Of a stretch of 64,000 nucleotides of DNA, positions 18,358-26,217 are shown one piece after another; positions within the stretch are counted from its first letter, which is position 1; every line of letters starts with the position of its first letter. A program made the position numbers and the translations under genes. The notes beneath the pieces were generated by a model. It had not been told where the DNA came from. It saw nothing but the letters and a program-made list of their open reading frames with translations, and made no database searches. The stretch is from contig NZ_JAUOPC010000009.1 of assembly GCF_030546805.1 (NCBI RefSeq), positions 186,001 through 250,000 of the forward strand. The letters run 5' to 3'. Source of the stretch: Cyclobacterium sp. 1_MG-2023 (GTDB lineage: Bacteria > Bacteroidota > Bacteroidia > Cytophagales > Cyclobacteriaceae).

Positions 18358-18680
18358 CAAGCCCTGGTTTTACCAGGGCTTTTTTTTTGTCCTTTATTTC
18401 TTGCCGTTGATTTTCGCTATTATGCATGCTTATTTTTTATCTTTCCTTTGAGTAGGCAAATTAATAAATTGTTAGGAGGCAAACTATATTTTTTATTTTT
18501 AACAGGGATAATCCCTCGGATTTGTAGGGAATGCTTGGCGCTGTGTCGCTAATTTAACAAACCCTGAAACCAGGCTCTTGTTTGGATAGGTGTCTTGTAA
18601 TTTTCCCAGAATGCTGTAATTATTAAAAAATAATTTCTGAAAAGTGTAACCTTTTTGTTTTTCGATCATCATCTTACTAC
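18358..18680. other. Spacer between tRNA-Phe and the ECF sigma operon
   Basis: Holds the tRNA terminator (18361-18388) and a 13-bp palindrome AGGGATAATCCCT at 18504-18516. No ORF of note. The sigma operon promoter should be in the last 100 bp, but no convincing ECF -35/-10 pair with normal spacing was found. Confidence 0.5.
18361..18388 (+). terminator. tRNA-Phe terminator
   Basis: Perfect 7-bp stem GCCCTGG/CCAGGGC with a TTTTA loop and a run of nine T, starting 3 bp past the tRNA end. Confidence 0.9.
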
Positions 18681-19166
18681 ATGAAGTCCTTTTTTGAATC
18701 TCATTTATGGCCCTTAAAAAACCGGCTCTATCGATTTGCCATACTATGGTTAAAGGATCGGGATAAAGCGCAGGATGCGGTGCAGGATACCATGTACAAA
18801 GGATTTATAAATCAGGAATACCTTGCCACTATTAGTAATCCTACCGGATGGATGGTGAAGACCTTGAAACATGAAGCCCTTCAGCAAATTAGGGAAGCTG
18901 GAAAGTGGGAAACGATGGATGATGTCGGCGATTTGGCCATGGAGGTTTCACCTGAAGTGGACTTTAGCCGGAAGACTAAAATGGTTTTTAAGTTTATTGA
19001 AAAACTTCCTGAGCGACAGAAGGAAATTTTCTTTCTCCGAGAGGTAGAAGGACTTACACATAAAGAGATGGCGACTTATCTGGAAATTAACGAAGGGCAA
19101 GTAAAGGTAGAATTGCACCGGGCAAGAAAAAAATTGAAATCATTTCTGGAAAATTATGGAAAATAA
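18681..19166 (+). CDS. ECF RNA polymerase sigma factor
   Basis: 161 aa. Region 2 includes LYRFAILWLKDRDKAQDAVQ and region 4 includes LPERQKEIFFLREVEGLTHK with a helix-turn-helix ending VKVELHRARKKL. Normal length for a sigma-70 ECF member. The next gene overlaps it by 11 bp and looks like its anti-sigma factor. It probably responds to an envelope signal, but the regulon is unknown. Confidence 0.9.
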   Translation: MKSFFESHLWPLKNRLYRFAILWLKDRDKAQDAVQDTMYKGFINQEYLATISNPTGWMVKTLKHEALQQIREAGKWETMDDVGDLAMEVSPEVDFSRKTKMVFKFIEKLPERQKEIFFLREVEGLTHKEMATYLEINEGQVKVELHRARKKLKSFLENYGK

Positions 19167-19578
19167 GCACAAGGATTTGTGGGAAAAATACTGGAAAGGA
19201 GAAACCTCAGTGGCGGAAGAAAAAATACTTTTCCAAGCACTTGAGGAAGAGCCGGAGGATGGAGAGTTAAAAACTTTCTATTCGGGGATTCAATCCTTAC
19301 GGGCAGAGCGCCCAAAAGGAATTCACCTGCCTTTACAAAGCTTCCTCTGGCAGAAAATGGCGGCGGTTATGCTGGCTTTCCTGACAGTGGCAGCTTGTTG
19401 GTGGGGCTACCGCAGCTATGAGCAGGAGCAAGAAGCCCGCGCCTACCGGCAAGTGGTGGAGGCTATGGGTAAAATTCAGTTTAACCTCAAGAAAGGCACC
19501 AGTCATCTGGAAAGCATGGAAAAGATCAAATACCTCAATTCAGCTGCGAATTGGTATGAAAACGATAAAAACAATTAG
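19156..19578 (+). CDS. Putative anti-sigma factor, single membrane span
   Basis: 140 aa. The cytoplasmic N-terminus has LWEKYWKGETSVAEEKILFQ, typical of Bacteroidota anti-sigma proteins, then one hydrophobic span (about 70-86, with MLAFLTVAACWWGY) and a short periplasmic tail. It lacks the zinc-binding HxxxCxxC of ZAS domains. Overlap with the sigma gene by 11 bp implies translational coupling. Function is inferred from position and layout. Confidence 0.65.
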   Translation: MENKHKDLWEKYWKGETSVAEEKILFQALEEEPEDGELKTFYSGIQSLRAERPKGIHLPLQSFLWQKMAAVMLAFLTVAACWWGYRSYEQEQEARAYRQVVEAMGKIQFNLKKGTSHLESMEKIKYLNSAANWYENDKNN

Positions 19579-19580
19579 CG

Positions 19581-20111
19581 ATGAAAAAGACAATACTCTT
19601 GGCACTTTGCCTATTGCCCTGCTGGCTACAGGCACAGACTGAAGTGATAGAAAAGTTTTATGAGAAATACCGGCAGGATGAACGTTTTTCTCGGGTATAC
19701 ATCAGCCCGAAATTGATGCAAATGGCCGGAGGGTTTCTCAGTTCCAATATGGAGCAAGAGGATGAAGATGCCGAAAATCTTATGGAATTGATCACCAGAA
19801 TCAAAGGGATAAGAATTCTCTCTGCAGAAAAAATAGGTGGATTGAGCTTGTTTGATGAAGCCATGGGAGAACTAAAAAAGAACCTTTACGAGGAACTGAT
19901 GGATGTGAGGGACAAGGAAAGTTCCCTGAAATTTATGGTCAGAGAAGAAGGAGGGAGGATCAAGGAATTACTTATGGTATCGGGGTCCACCAGTGAATTT
20001 ACCTTTATAAGCATGCTGGGGGATTTTACTTACCAAGACCTTAACATGCTTTCTGAAAACACCAATTTGCCTGGAATGGAAGAATATGGCCGGGCAAAGA
20101 AACAAAAATAA
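19581..20111 (+). CDS. DUF4252 domain protein (first of two)
   Basis: 176 aa with a signal peptide ending LQAQ. The DUF4252 pattern is visible: EVIEKFYEKYRQDERFSRVY, ISPKLMQMAGGF, then IRILSAEKIGG and a C-terminal MVSGSTSEFTFISMLGDFT. Function unknown; DUF4252 genes recur next to ECF sigma/anti-sigma pairs in Bacteroidota. It starts 3 bp after the anti-sigma stop. Confidence 0.82.
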   Translation: MKKTILLALCLLPCWLQAQTEVIEKFYEKYRQDERFSRVYISPKLMQMAGGFLSSNMEQEDEDAENLMELITRIKGIRILSAEKIGGLSLFDEAMGELKKNLYEELMDVRDKESSLKFMVREEGGRIKELLMVSGSTSEFTFISMLGDFTYQDLNMLSENTNLPGMEEYGRAKKQK

Positions 20112-20136
20112 ACAATCAACATTTAATCATTGTATC

Positions 20137-20625
20137 ATGAATCGATTAGCAATTATTGCAGTATTGACCCTCTTTATTTCAGTTCCCGGTGCAGTACATG
20201 CGCAAAGCAAAAGTGTAGACCAATTGTACAAGCAATACAAGGGGCAAGAAAATTTCTTTCATCTGGATCTTGCCGGAAATATTCTGGATTTTGCCAAAGG
20301 CTGGAATCTGGAAATAGAAGAGGCCAATCTGGATGCCATTACTGAAAGCATAGAGCGGGTGAAATTCTTTAAGCTTCCAGTAAGTGGTTCTCGCGCACTG
20401 GCAGATTTCCGCAAGCTAAGCAAAGGGCTGGATAGGGAACGCTATGAGCTGATGATGGACGCCACAGACAAGGACAGTGGGCTATCTATTTATTCCAAAG
20501 GAAAGGATGCTGTCGATGGTTTGGTATTGATGATCAGGTCAGACAATGACAAGGAATTCATGGTCATAGAGCTGGAAGGACGTTTTGATCAAAAAACCTT
20601 GGCCAAGGTGGGCAAAGCCATTTGA
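20137..20625 (+). CDS. DUF4252 domain protein (second of two)
   Basis: 162 aa from the ATG at 20137, which opens a clear signal peptide (MNRLAIIAVLTLFISVPG, cleavage near VHAQ). An upstream in-frame ATG at 20086 would add 17 polar residues and overlap the previous gene, so it is less likely. The mature part mirrors the preceding protein: SVDQLYKQYKGQENFFHLDL, then a helix-strand pattern ending MVIELEGRFDQKTLAKV. Probably a diverged tandem duplicate and the last gene of the sigma operon. Confidence 0.8.
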   Translation: MNRLAIIAVLTLFISVPGAVHAQSKSVDQLYKQYKGQENFFHLDLAGNILDFAKGWNLEIEEANLDAITESIERVKFFKLPVSGSRALADFRKLSKGLDRERYELMMDATDKDSGLSIYSKGKDAVDGLVLMIRSDNDKEFMVIELEGRFDQKTLAKVGKAI

Positions 20626-20834
20626 TTGCTCACCGGTCTGGTGTAGCCGAGCTTTTTTAGGACCAAAAGACGGCTGCAAATCACCCCAAGTCTGCTTGTA
20701 TGGATAATAAAGGGGATTTTGCACTCAATATAATCCGGTATTAGTTTTATTATATCTGTTTATTGTTATAAAATATTTGAAAATATCGTCTTTTGGCATA
20801 GTTTTTCCTTGATAGTAGATTGAAATAAACTACT

Positions 20835-21449
20835 ATGATTATGAAGACATTTAATTATTTTCTCTTTATCGGAGCAGTATCTCTGGCAGTTGCCTGTGGG
20901 CCCGGAGCCAATAATTCCGAGGAAAGTGCTACCGATAGACCAGAAATTACAGAAAATCAGATGGACAATATGGAAAGCGAAACCGATACTGCCGAGCAGA
21001 CAGCCATGGCTGTACTCTCAGGAGCTAGTGGGAGTGAGGTTTCTGGGACGGCTACCTTTACGCAGACCGCCGAAGGAAAAGTTAAATTGGTATTGTCAGT
21101 AAACAACTTGTCAACCGGAAAGCATGCGGTTCATTTGCATGAAAACGGAGATTGCAGTGCTGCAGATGCTACTTCAGCCGGGGGACATTGGAACCCTGAG
21201 GGGGAAGAACACGGCAAAAGAGGAGAAGGTGAATTTCATGCCGGTGATATAAATAATTTAACCGTAGGTGAAGATGGCCTAGGATCACTAGTGATGGTGG
21301 TAGATGGATGGTCTATCGGTGACGGGGAAGATTCAGATATCCTAAACAAAGCGGTAATTATTCATGCAGAGGCTGATGACTTTACTTCCCAACCTTCCGG
21401 AGCCGCCGGATCAAGGGTAGCCTGTGGAGTAATACAGGAAAATGGTTAA
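20835..21449 (+). CDS. sodC: Cu/Zn superoxide dismutase, lipoprotein
   Basis: 204 aa. A lipobox ends at Cys21 (SLAVAC), then an acidic linker (about 25-57), then the SOD domain. Copper ligands H100, H102, H118 and H177; zinc ligands H118, H126, H135 and D138; disulfide cysteines C107 and C197. All metal sites are intact, so it is likely active at the cell envelope, converting superoxide to H2O2. An in-frame ATG at 20841 is an alternative start. A G/C-rich hairpin about 150 bp downstream may end the transcript. Confidence 0.92.
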   Translation: MIMKTFNYFLFIGAVSLAVACGPGANNSEESATDRPEITENQMDNMESETDTAEQTAMAVLSGASGSEVSGTATFTQTAEGKVKLVLSVNNLSTGKHAVHLHENGDCSAADATSAGGHWNPEGEEHGKRGEGEFHAGDINNLTVGEDGLGSLVMVVDGWSIGDGEDSDILNKAVIIHAEADDFTSQPSGAAGSRVACGVIQENG

Positions 21450-21594
21450 TACATATAATTATTAATCATTTCGAAAAGTTGGTGTAGAATTTAGCGTACA
21501 ATTTGTTCTATATTAATAAGTAATTTTTGATGGGCTTTTTTGTCCTACCAGAGAATTTTATGAAATGGTAGGTTCTATAAAGTTCATTATAGCT

Positions 21595-21625
21595 AGGCCC
21601 AATGGATTGCACCATTGGGCCTTTT
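21595..21625 (+). terminator. Terminator downstream of the sodC region
   Basis: 11-bp stem AGGCCCAATGG (21595-21605) / CCATTGGGCCT (21612-21622), 6-nt loop, then TTTT. It lies just before repeat copy 1. Confidence 0.7.
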
Positions 21626-21645
21626 AAATAAATTGGTCTTTCATT

Positions 21646-21826
21646 TTCCTGAAATATGCAATAGACAATCTATTACGTGTTACGTGCTGAAATCGCTTCG
21701 AAATCAGCCACTTCATTGTTACTTTCAATTTCACCATAGCGGTACTATGCTAAAATCTCCAAACAGCTAGATTTTCTTGCGTTTGCAACACTTATCACGA
21801 ATCCCATTACAGAATCCGGGTTTAAT
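21646..21826 (+). repeat. Dispersed MITE-like repeat, copy 1
   Basis: About 180 bp. It begins GAAATATGCAATAGA at 21651 and ends near AGAATCCGGGTTTA. It shares blocks with copy 2: GTGCTGA-ATCGCTTC, TTTCAATTTCACCAT and GCTAAAATCTCCAAACAG. The ends are imperfect inverted repeats. Non-coding. Same orientation as the other three copies. Confidence 0.75.
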
Positions 21827-22149
21827 ATTTATAGAATAGCGTAGTAATGAATTTAATTAAAGTACCTTTGATTAAGTAATATTGATTTTAAGCAAATTAC
21901 CCATCTTCTCTAATTTAATAACGGAACGCTGATATTTTACTTTTTTCAGTTTTTAACCCGATTGGTAGCATGTGAATATCTTTGGATGACACATCAATAG
22001 AGATGATGAGGCTTAGGATTTTAATTTTTTATTTAACACTAGAAGCCAACTTAATGCCTGGAAGCTAGAATTACGATTGAGAAGTAATTTAAATCCAGCG
22101 TTTTGCACCTGTCATTGCCTTGCAGTCCGCTATTAAGCTTAAAAATTAT

Positions 22150-23304
22150 ATGGCTTTATTAACAATGGGAGTAATTGGAACTTCAAAAAAAGAAGATGAA
22201 AGAAGGGTACCAATACATCCGGAACATTTAGAGAGACTACCGGAAAAAATTCGGAAACAACTTGTATTTGAAAAAGGGTATGGATTACCTTTCAATAAAT
22301 CTGATCAGGAAATATCCGCACTTTCAGGTGGTATTGCTACAAGAAGGGAATTGTTAGCAGATATTGGGTCTGTTATTATCGCAAAACCTGTTCTTGCAGA
22401 CCTCGAGGAGCTTAAAACAGGTGGTCTACTTTGGGGGTATCCCCATTGTGCCCAACAAAAACAGGTAACTCAAATCGCTATAGATAAAAAGCTGACCCTA
22501 ATTGCTTTTGAAGATATGTATGTTTGGAGTCCAAGCGGGCAAATAGGCAGGCATACATTTTATAAAAATAATGAAATGGCTGGTTACTGCGCAGTTATCC
22601 ATGCCTTGCAATTGAAAGGCATAGATGGGCACTATGGTAACCAGAGAAAAGTAATCATTTTGAGTTTTGGAGCTGTCAGTCGAGGAGCAATATATGCCTT
22701 AAAGGCCCATGGATTCCGCGACATTACCATTTGTATTCAAAGGCCAGATCATGAAGTCAGAGAAGAAGTATTAGATGTACATTATTCCCGCTTGCGAAAA
22801 GGAGAAAAAGGGGAGGCGAGATTAATTGTGGTGGAACATGACGGGACAGAAAAGCCTTTTATTGATTTAGTTAATGCCTCAGAAATTATAATTAATGGAA
22901 CTTATCAGGATACTGACGATCCCATTAATTATGTGCTAGAAGAGGAGCAATCAATGCTAAAACCAGGTTCACTATTTATCGATGTCAGCTGTGATGAGGG
23001 AATGGGGTTTTATTTTGCTAAGCCTACCACTTTTAAAAATCCAATGACCAGTATTGATGGCATAGATTACTATGCTGTTGATCATACTCCAAGTTATTTT
23101 TGGGAAAGTGCTTCGAGATCTATTTCAGCAGCTTTAATTGTTCATTTACCTATTGTGGTCGCAGGTAGAGAAAATTGGGATGGGAGTAGTACCATTAAAA
23201 ATGCCATCAATATTGACGAAGGATTAATTGTCAAAGATCACATTCTTAGGTTTCAAAACCGCCAATTTCCCTACCCACATTCAATTTATCCAACCCAAAA
23301 ATAA
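22150..23304 (+). CDS. Alanine-dehydrogenase-fold oxidoreductase, N5-(carboxyethyl)ornithine synthase-like
   Basis: 384 aa from the ATG at 22150 (a TTG at 22120 would add 10 residues). The N-terminal domain has MGVIGTSKKEDERRVPIHPE, the AlaDH/PNT substrate-binding signature, and the C-terminal Rossmann half has VIILSFGAVSRGAIYALKAHG. It lacks obvious membrane or transhydrogenase domains. Closest by pattern are NADPH-dependent N5-(carboxyethyl)ornithine synthase and saccharopine dehydrogenase-like enzymes; substrate is inference. The gene sits alone between repeat copies 1 and 2. Confidence 0.65.
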   Translation: MALLTMGVIGTSKKEDERRVPIHPEHLERLPEKIRKQLVFEKGYGLPFNKSDQEISALSGGIATRRELLADIGSVIIAKPVLADLEELKTGGLLWGYPHCAQQKQVTQIAIDKKLTLIAFEDMYVWSPSGQIGRHTFYKNNEMAGYCAVIHALQLKGIDGHYGNQRKVIILSFGAVSRGAIYALKAHGFRDITICIQRPDHEVREEVLDVHYSRLRKGEKGEARLIVVEHDGTEKPFIDLVNASEIIINGTYQDTDDPINYVLEEEQSMLKPGSLFIDVSCDEGMGFYFAKPTTFKNPMTSIDGIDYYAVDHTPSYFWESASRSISAALIVHLPIVVAGRENWDGSSTIKNAINIDEGLIVKDHILRFQNRQFPYPHSIYPTQK

Positions 23305-23375
23305 CCCTACGAAAATTAATTCCCAAAAGCATTAAAACTTTAATCTTTATTAAAAAGAATTAAACATTTAAGTTA

Positions 23376-23545
23376 AACCCGAAATATGCAATAGATCTTT
23401 TATTCCGTGCTGATATCGCTTCAAAATCAGTCCCTTCGTTGCTGTTTTCAATTTCACCATGGTGTTGCTAGGCTAAAATCTCCAAACAGTCTGGTTTTTC
23501 GCAATTGCGACCCTGATCACAAATTCTTTTGCATAATCCGTGTTA
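23376..23545 (+). repeat. Dispersed MITE-like repeat, copy 2
   Basis: About 170 bp. The left end AACCCGAAATATGCAA (23376-23391) and right end TTGCATAATCCGTGTT (23529-23544) match as inverted repeats at 13 of 16 positions. Both ends lie in A/T-rich sequence with a TTAA near each; a target duplication is possible but not certain. The right end is only 16 bp from the next start codon. Confidence 0.8.
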
Positions 23546-23560
23546 AAAAACAAATAAAGT

Positions 23561-24628
23561 ATGACTAAAGCTATTCACCTTAATAAACCCGAGCCTTTTG
23601 CCTTTGAAAGACCATATGCCAATTTTAATGAAGGGTCAGATGTTTTGCTTACGATTCAATTGTTAGAGGCAGGTAAGCCGATTTTAATTGATGGGCTCTA
23701 TAGCAATGGATTGAAGTTACTAAAAGCGCTTAAGACCCATCTACAAAAAAGGTTTACTCGCAAGTCTTTTCAAGACGAGTGCGAGTACCGTGCTGCTTAC
23801 CACAAGCTTTCCAATCTTGTTTTGATAGAAATTGCAGGGAATAAACTGGCGCTTAAGAAGGCCCCTTTTATCGGTTGGTTGGAAGAGTTGTATCCGGAAA
23901 AAAGTGATTTCTTGCTGACTTTTCCTCAAGTACAGGGACTAAACAGTTCCTGGGAATGGTACAAAAATGGGATTTCCATTCCAGTGCTAAGGAATAAATT
24001 ACACCCTTATTATGGCACCTATTTCCCAACCCGATTTGATCATTTGGTGCAGTTTGACCAGTGGCTAAAACGCTATACCGGCCCAAAAAAGACGGCCATA
24101 GACATTGGCGTAGGAAGTGGTATTCTCGCTTTACAAATGGTGCAGTACGGCTTCCAAAAGGTTTTTGGAACAGACAGCAATCCCAATGCGATCGTGGGGT
24201 TGAAAGCCTTTATGGGAGATACTAAATTGTCACGAAAGATAGAGTTGGATCTGGGACATCTTTTCGGAAAGTGGGAAAAACAAAGCGAACTTATTGTTTT
24301 TAATCCTCCTTGGCTACCTTCAACCAATGAAGTGAGAAACCTAGATACTGGCATCTATTACAATGAGAAGCTGTTCCCTGAGTTTTTTGCAGAGGCAAAG
24401 AAACGCTTGTTGCCCGATGGTAAACTGCTGCTTTTGTTCTCTAACCTGGCTCAAATCACGGAGCTGACCAAAGAACATCCAATAGAAAAAGAACTGGCTG
24501 AAGGCGGTCGTTTTCAATTGGCAAGATGCTTTAATAAATCTGTAAAGCCAGCCTCAAAGAAAACCAATCGAGACCAGAACTGGCGTGCTGAAGAAGTGGT
24601 AGAACTTTGGGAGCTGACACACCTATAA
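23561..24628 (+). CDS. SAM-dependent methyltransferase (PrmC/HemK-type active site)
   Basis: 355 aa. A unique N-terminal half (1-165) precedes a class I methyltransferase domain: AIDIGVGSGILALQMVQYG (from 179), acidic TDSNPN and the NPPW motif at 248-251 that marks enzymes methylating planar amide or amine nitrogens (PrmC, N6-adenine). This is not PrmC itself; the target could be a protein, nucleic acid or small molecule. It starts 16 bp after repeat copy 2, so its 5' region probably lies inside the repeat. Convergent with the FG-GAP gene, 4 bp apart. Confidence 0.78.
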   Translation: MTKAIHLNKPEPFAFERPYANFNEGSDVLLTIQLLEAGKPILIDGLYSNGLKLLKALKTHLQKRFTRKSFQDECEYRAAYHKLSNLVLIEIAGNKLALKKAPFIGWLEELYPEKSDFLLTFPQVQGLNSSWEWYKNGISIPVLRNKLHPYYGTYFPTRFDHLVQFDQWLKRYTGPKKTAIDIGVGSGILALQMVQYGFQKVFGTDSNPNAIVGLKAFMGDTKLSRKIELDLGHLFGKWEKQSELIVFNPPWLPSTNEVRNLDTGIYYNEKLFPEFFAEAKKRLLPDGKLLLLFSNLAQITELTKEHPIEKELAEGGRFQLARCFNKSVKPASKKTNRDQNWRAEEVVELWELTHL

Positions 24629-24632
24629 ATCT

Positions 24633-25943
24633 TTATTGAGGCCTGAGAAAAAGGGTATAGAGTGTTCCGGTGCCCCCGGCACCACCGCCAAAATTGATGG
24701 CGATAGAACCATCGCCCTTTAAATCGCCCACATAAGAAATGGAACGGGAGAACCGGCCTTCTGCAGTCAAGTGCAGGTCAAAACCACCTTCAGTATTGTT
24801 AATTCTGGTAAAGGATTTTACCGTTTTATCCTGATTCAGGTAGAGAATATAGCCCCAGCCTTCATATTGCTGGTTGGCCCCGGTAATCAGATCTTTAATT
24901 CCATCTCCATCTATATCCCCAACGGCACATAGTGCATGTCCAAAATTGGCACCACTGGTTCCGTTGGGATTTAGTCCTGTAGTCAAGAAGTCTGTAAAAC
25001 CCCCAATTCCCTCAGTGATCTTGACTTTGGAAAGGACCTCATGCGTAGCATTGTCCAGAGACAGTATCCAAATTGCTCCTTTTCCTCCATCCGACATAAA
25101 AGCACCGACGGCCAATTCATTGGTTCCATCATTATCTATGTCCCCCAATAGGGCGACTTCTCTACCACCAAACTGGTCGCCATTTTCAAGTCCTTCACCA
25201 AACCCGCCTTGGGTAGAACTGATCCTTACCCTTTTGCCGTATTCTACCTCCGAGCTTGCGTTCAAAAACAGAATGTCAATGGCTCCCCGCTGCTCACCCC
25301 CATCATCAGAACCGGGATTACAAGCTACCAAATCTATGCGGTCATCATTGTTGATATCGCCTATAGCAGACAGGCCATTGGCAATGATGTTGCGGTTTTT
25401 TACATAGTCTTTGACTGTTCCGTCCGCATTGAGATGGATTATGTACAAGGAATTATTGGGAGGCACAGGAGAGGCTACGGCAATGTCTGGTATGGCATCT
25501 CCATTGTAATCGCCAATGCCTGCTACTCCATAACCGAAGAAGTTTCCTGCGTTTAAATTGTCCGTAAAGTTTCCTTCCAGCATGGAGATCTTTTGATTGG
25601 CTTGGACTGATCCATCCTTGTTCATAAATAAAATATAGACGGCTCCTGCATCCACAGCACCATCATCATCAGAGCGGGCGCCCACAACATAATCTATGAC
25701 ACCATCTCCATTCACATCTCCTATTTTGTCATGATCCCGACCAAATCTATCTCCCCCTTCTAATCCGGCAAAAAAGCCCCCGGAGCCTTCGTTTATCGTG
25801 ACATTCCCTTCCGCCTGGTAAGGATAATTTGCAACAGGAGGATCAGTGTCTGTTGTATTATTGCAGCTAGAAAGCAGTGCTGCAAGTGTAAAAAAGGTCA
25901 ATAAAAGGCAATGCTTGGTAAAAACAAGTGTTTGAAAATTCAT
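24633..25943 (-). CDS. FG-GAP repeat (integrin alpha-like) lipoprotein
   Basis: 436 aa. Lipobox ending at Cys27 (ALLSSC). About six to seven FG-GAP repeats with the Ca-binding loop D-x-N-x-D-G, for example IGDVNGDGVIDYVVGARSDD, GDYNGDAIPDIAVASP, GDIDNDGTNELAVGA and GDIDGDGIKDLITGA. This predicts a seven-bladed beta-propeller on the cell surface or in the periplasm. The role is probably adhesion or protein binding; unknown in detail. Confidence 0.88.
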   Translation of the reverse strand: MNFQTLVFTKHCLLLTFFTLAALLSSCNNTTDTDPPVANYPYQAEGNVTINEGSGGFFAGLEGGDRFGRDHDKIGDVNGDGVIDYVVGARSDDDGAVDAGAVYILFMNKDGSVQANQKISMLEGNFTDNLNAGNFFGYGVAGIGDYNGDAIPDIAVASPVPPNNSLYIIHLNADGTVKDYVKNRNIIANGLSAIGDINNDDRIDLVACNPGSDDGGEQRGAIDILFLNASSEVEYGKRVRISSTQGGFGEGLENGDQFGGREVALLGDIDNDGTNELAVGAFMSDGGKGAIWILSLDNATHEVLSKVKITEGIGGFTDFLTTGLNPNGTSGANFGHALCAVGDIDGDGIKDLITGANQQYEGWGYILYLNQDKTVKSFTRINNTEGGFDLHLTAEGRFSRSISYVGDLKGDGSIAINFGGGAGGTGTLYTLFLRPQ

Positions 25944-26217
25944 GTGCTAGGTGATGTGATTTCAAATTAGACTTTGCCAAGGGGGAAAAGTTTAATCAGG
26001 AGGATTCTTCGAACAAATTTCGCTATTATACCCAATCAAAATTAAGATTGCCATTGCTTGTAAGGAAATGGATTGGTGGATTAGCTGTTAATGGATAAAA
26101 AGAAGAGCATTTACAGGTTTTGAATCGTTTTTTCAGTTAAATTTATTATCTCTCAAAATAAAGTTTTAGGTTTATCAAATTATTAAGGTTTTGAGGGTGA
26201 GTAAAATACCATATTTC

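Larger units (their letters stand above)
21450..22149. other. 700-bp intergenic region carrying a terminator and repeat copy 1
   Basis: Contains a 7-bp hairpin (CCTACCA 21544-21550 / TGGTAGG 21566-21572), a stronger terminator at 21595-21625, copy 1 of the dispersed repeat (21646-21826), and a TACCTTTG -7-like element at 21863-21870 just after the repeat, without a clear -33. No credible ORF. Confidence 0.5.

Noticed and set aside
18504-18516. Palindrome AGGGATAATCCCT as an operator for the sigma operon.
   Set aside because: Single occurrence, about 165 bp from the start codon, and no matching second site.
22120-22149. TTG start adding ten residues to the alanine-dehydrogenase-fold protein.
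   Set aside because: An ATG at 22150 (or 22165) gives a start closer to the conserved domain; the extension has no family support.
26104-26217. TTG or GTG start for the T9SS cargo gene upstream of 26218.
   Set aside because: The ATG at 26218 gives a compact signal peptide; the earlier starts add polar residues in front of it.
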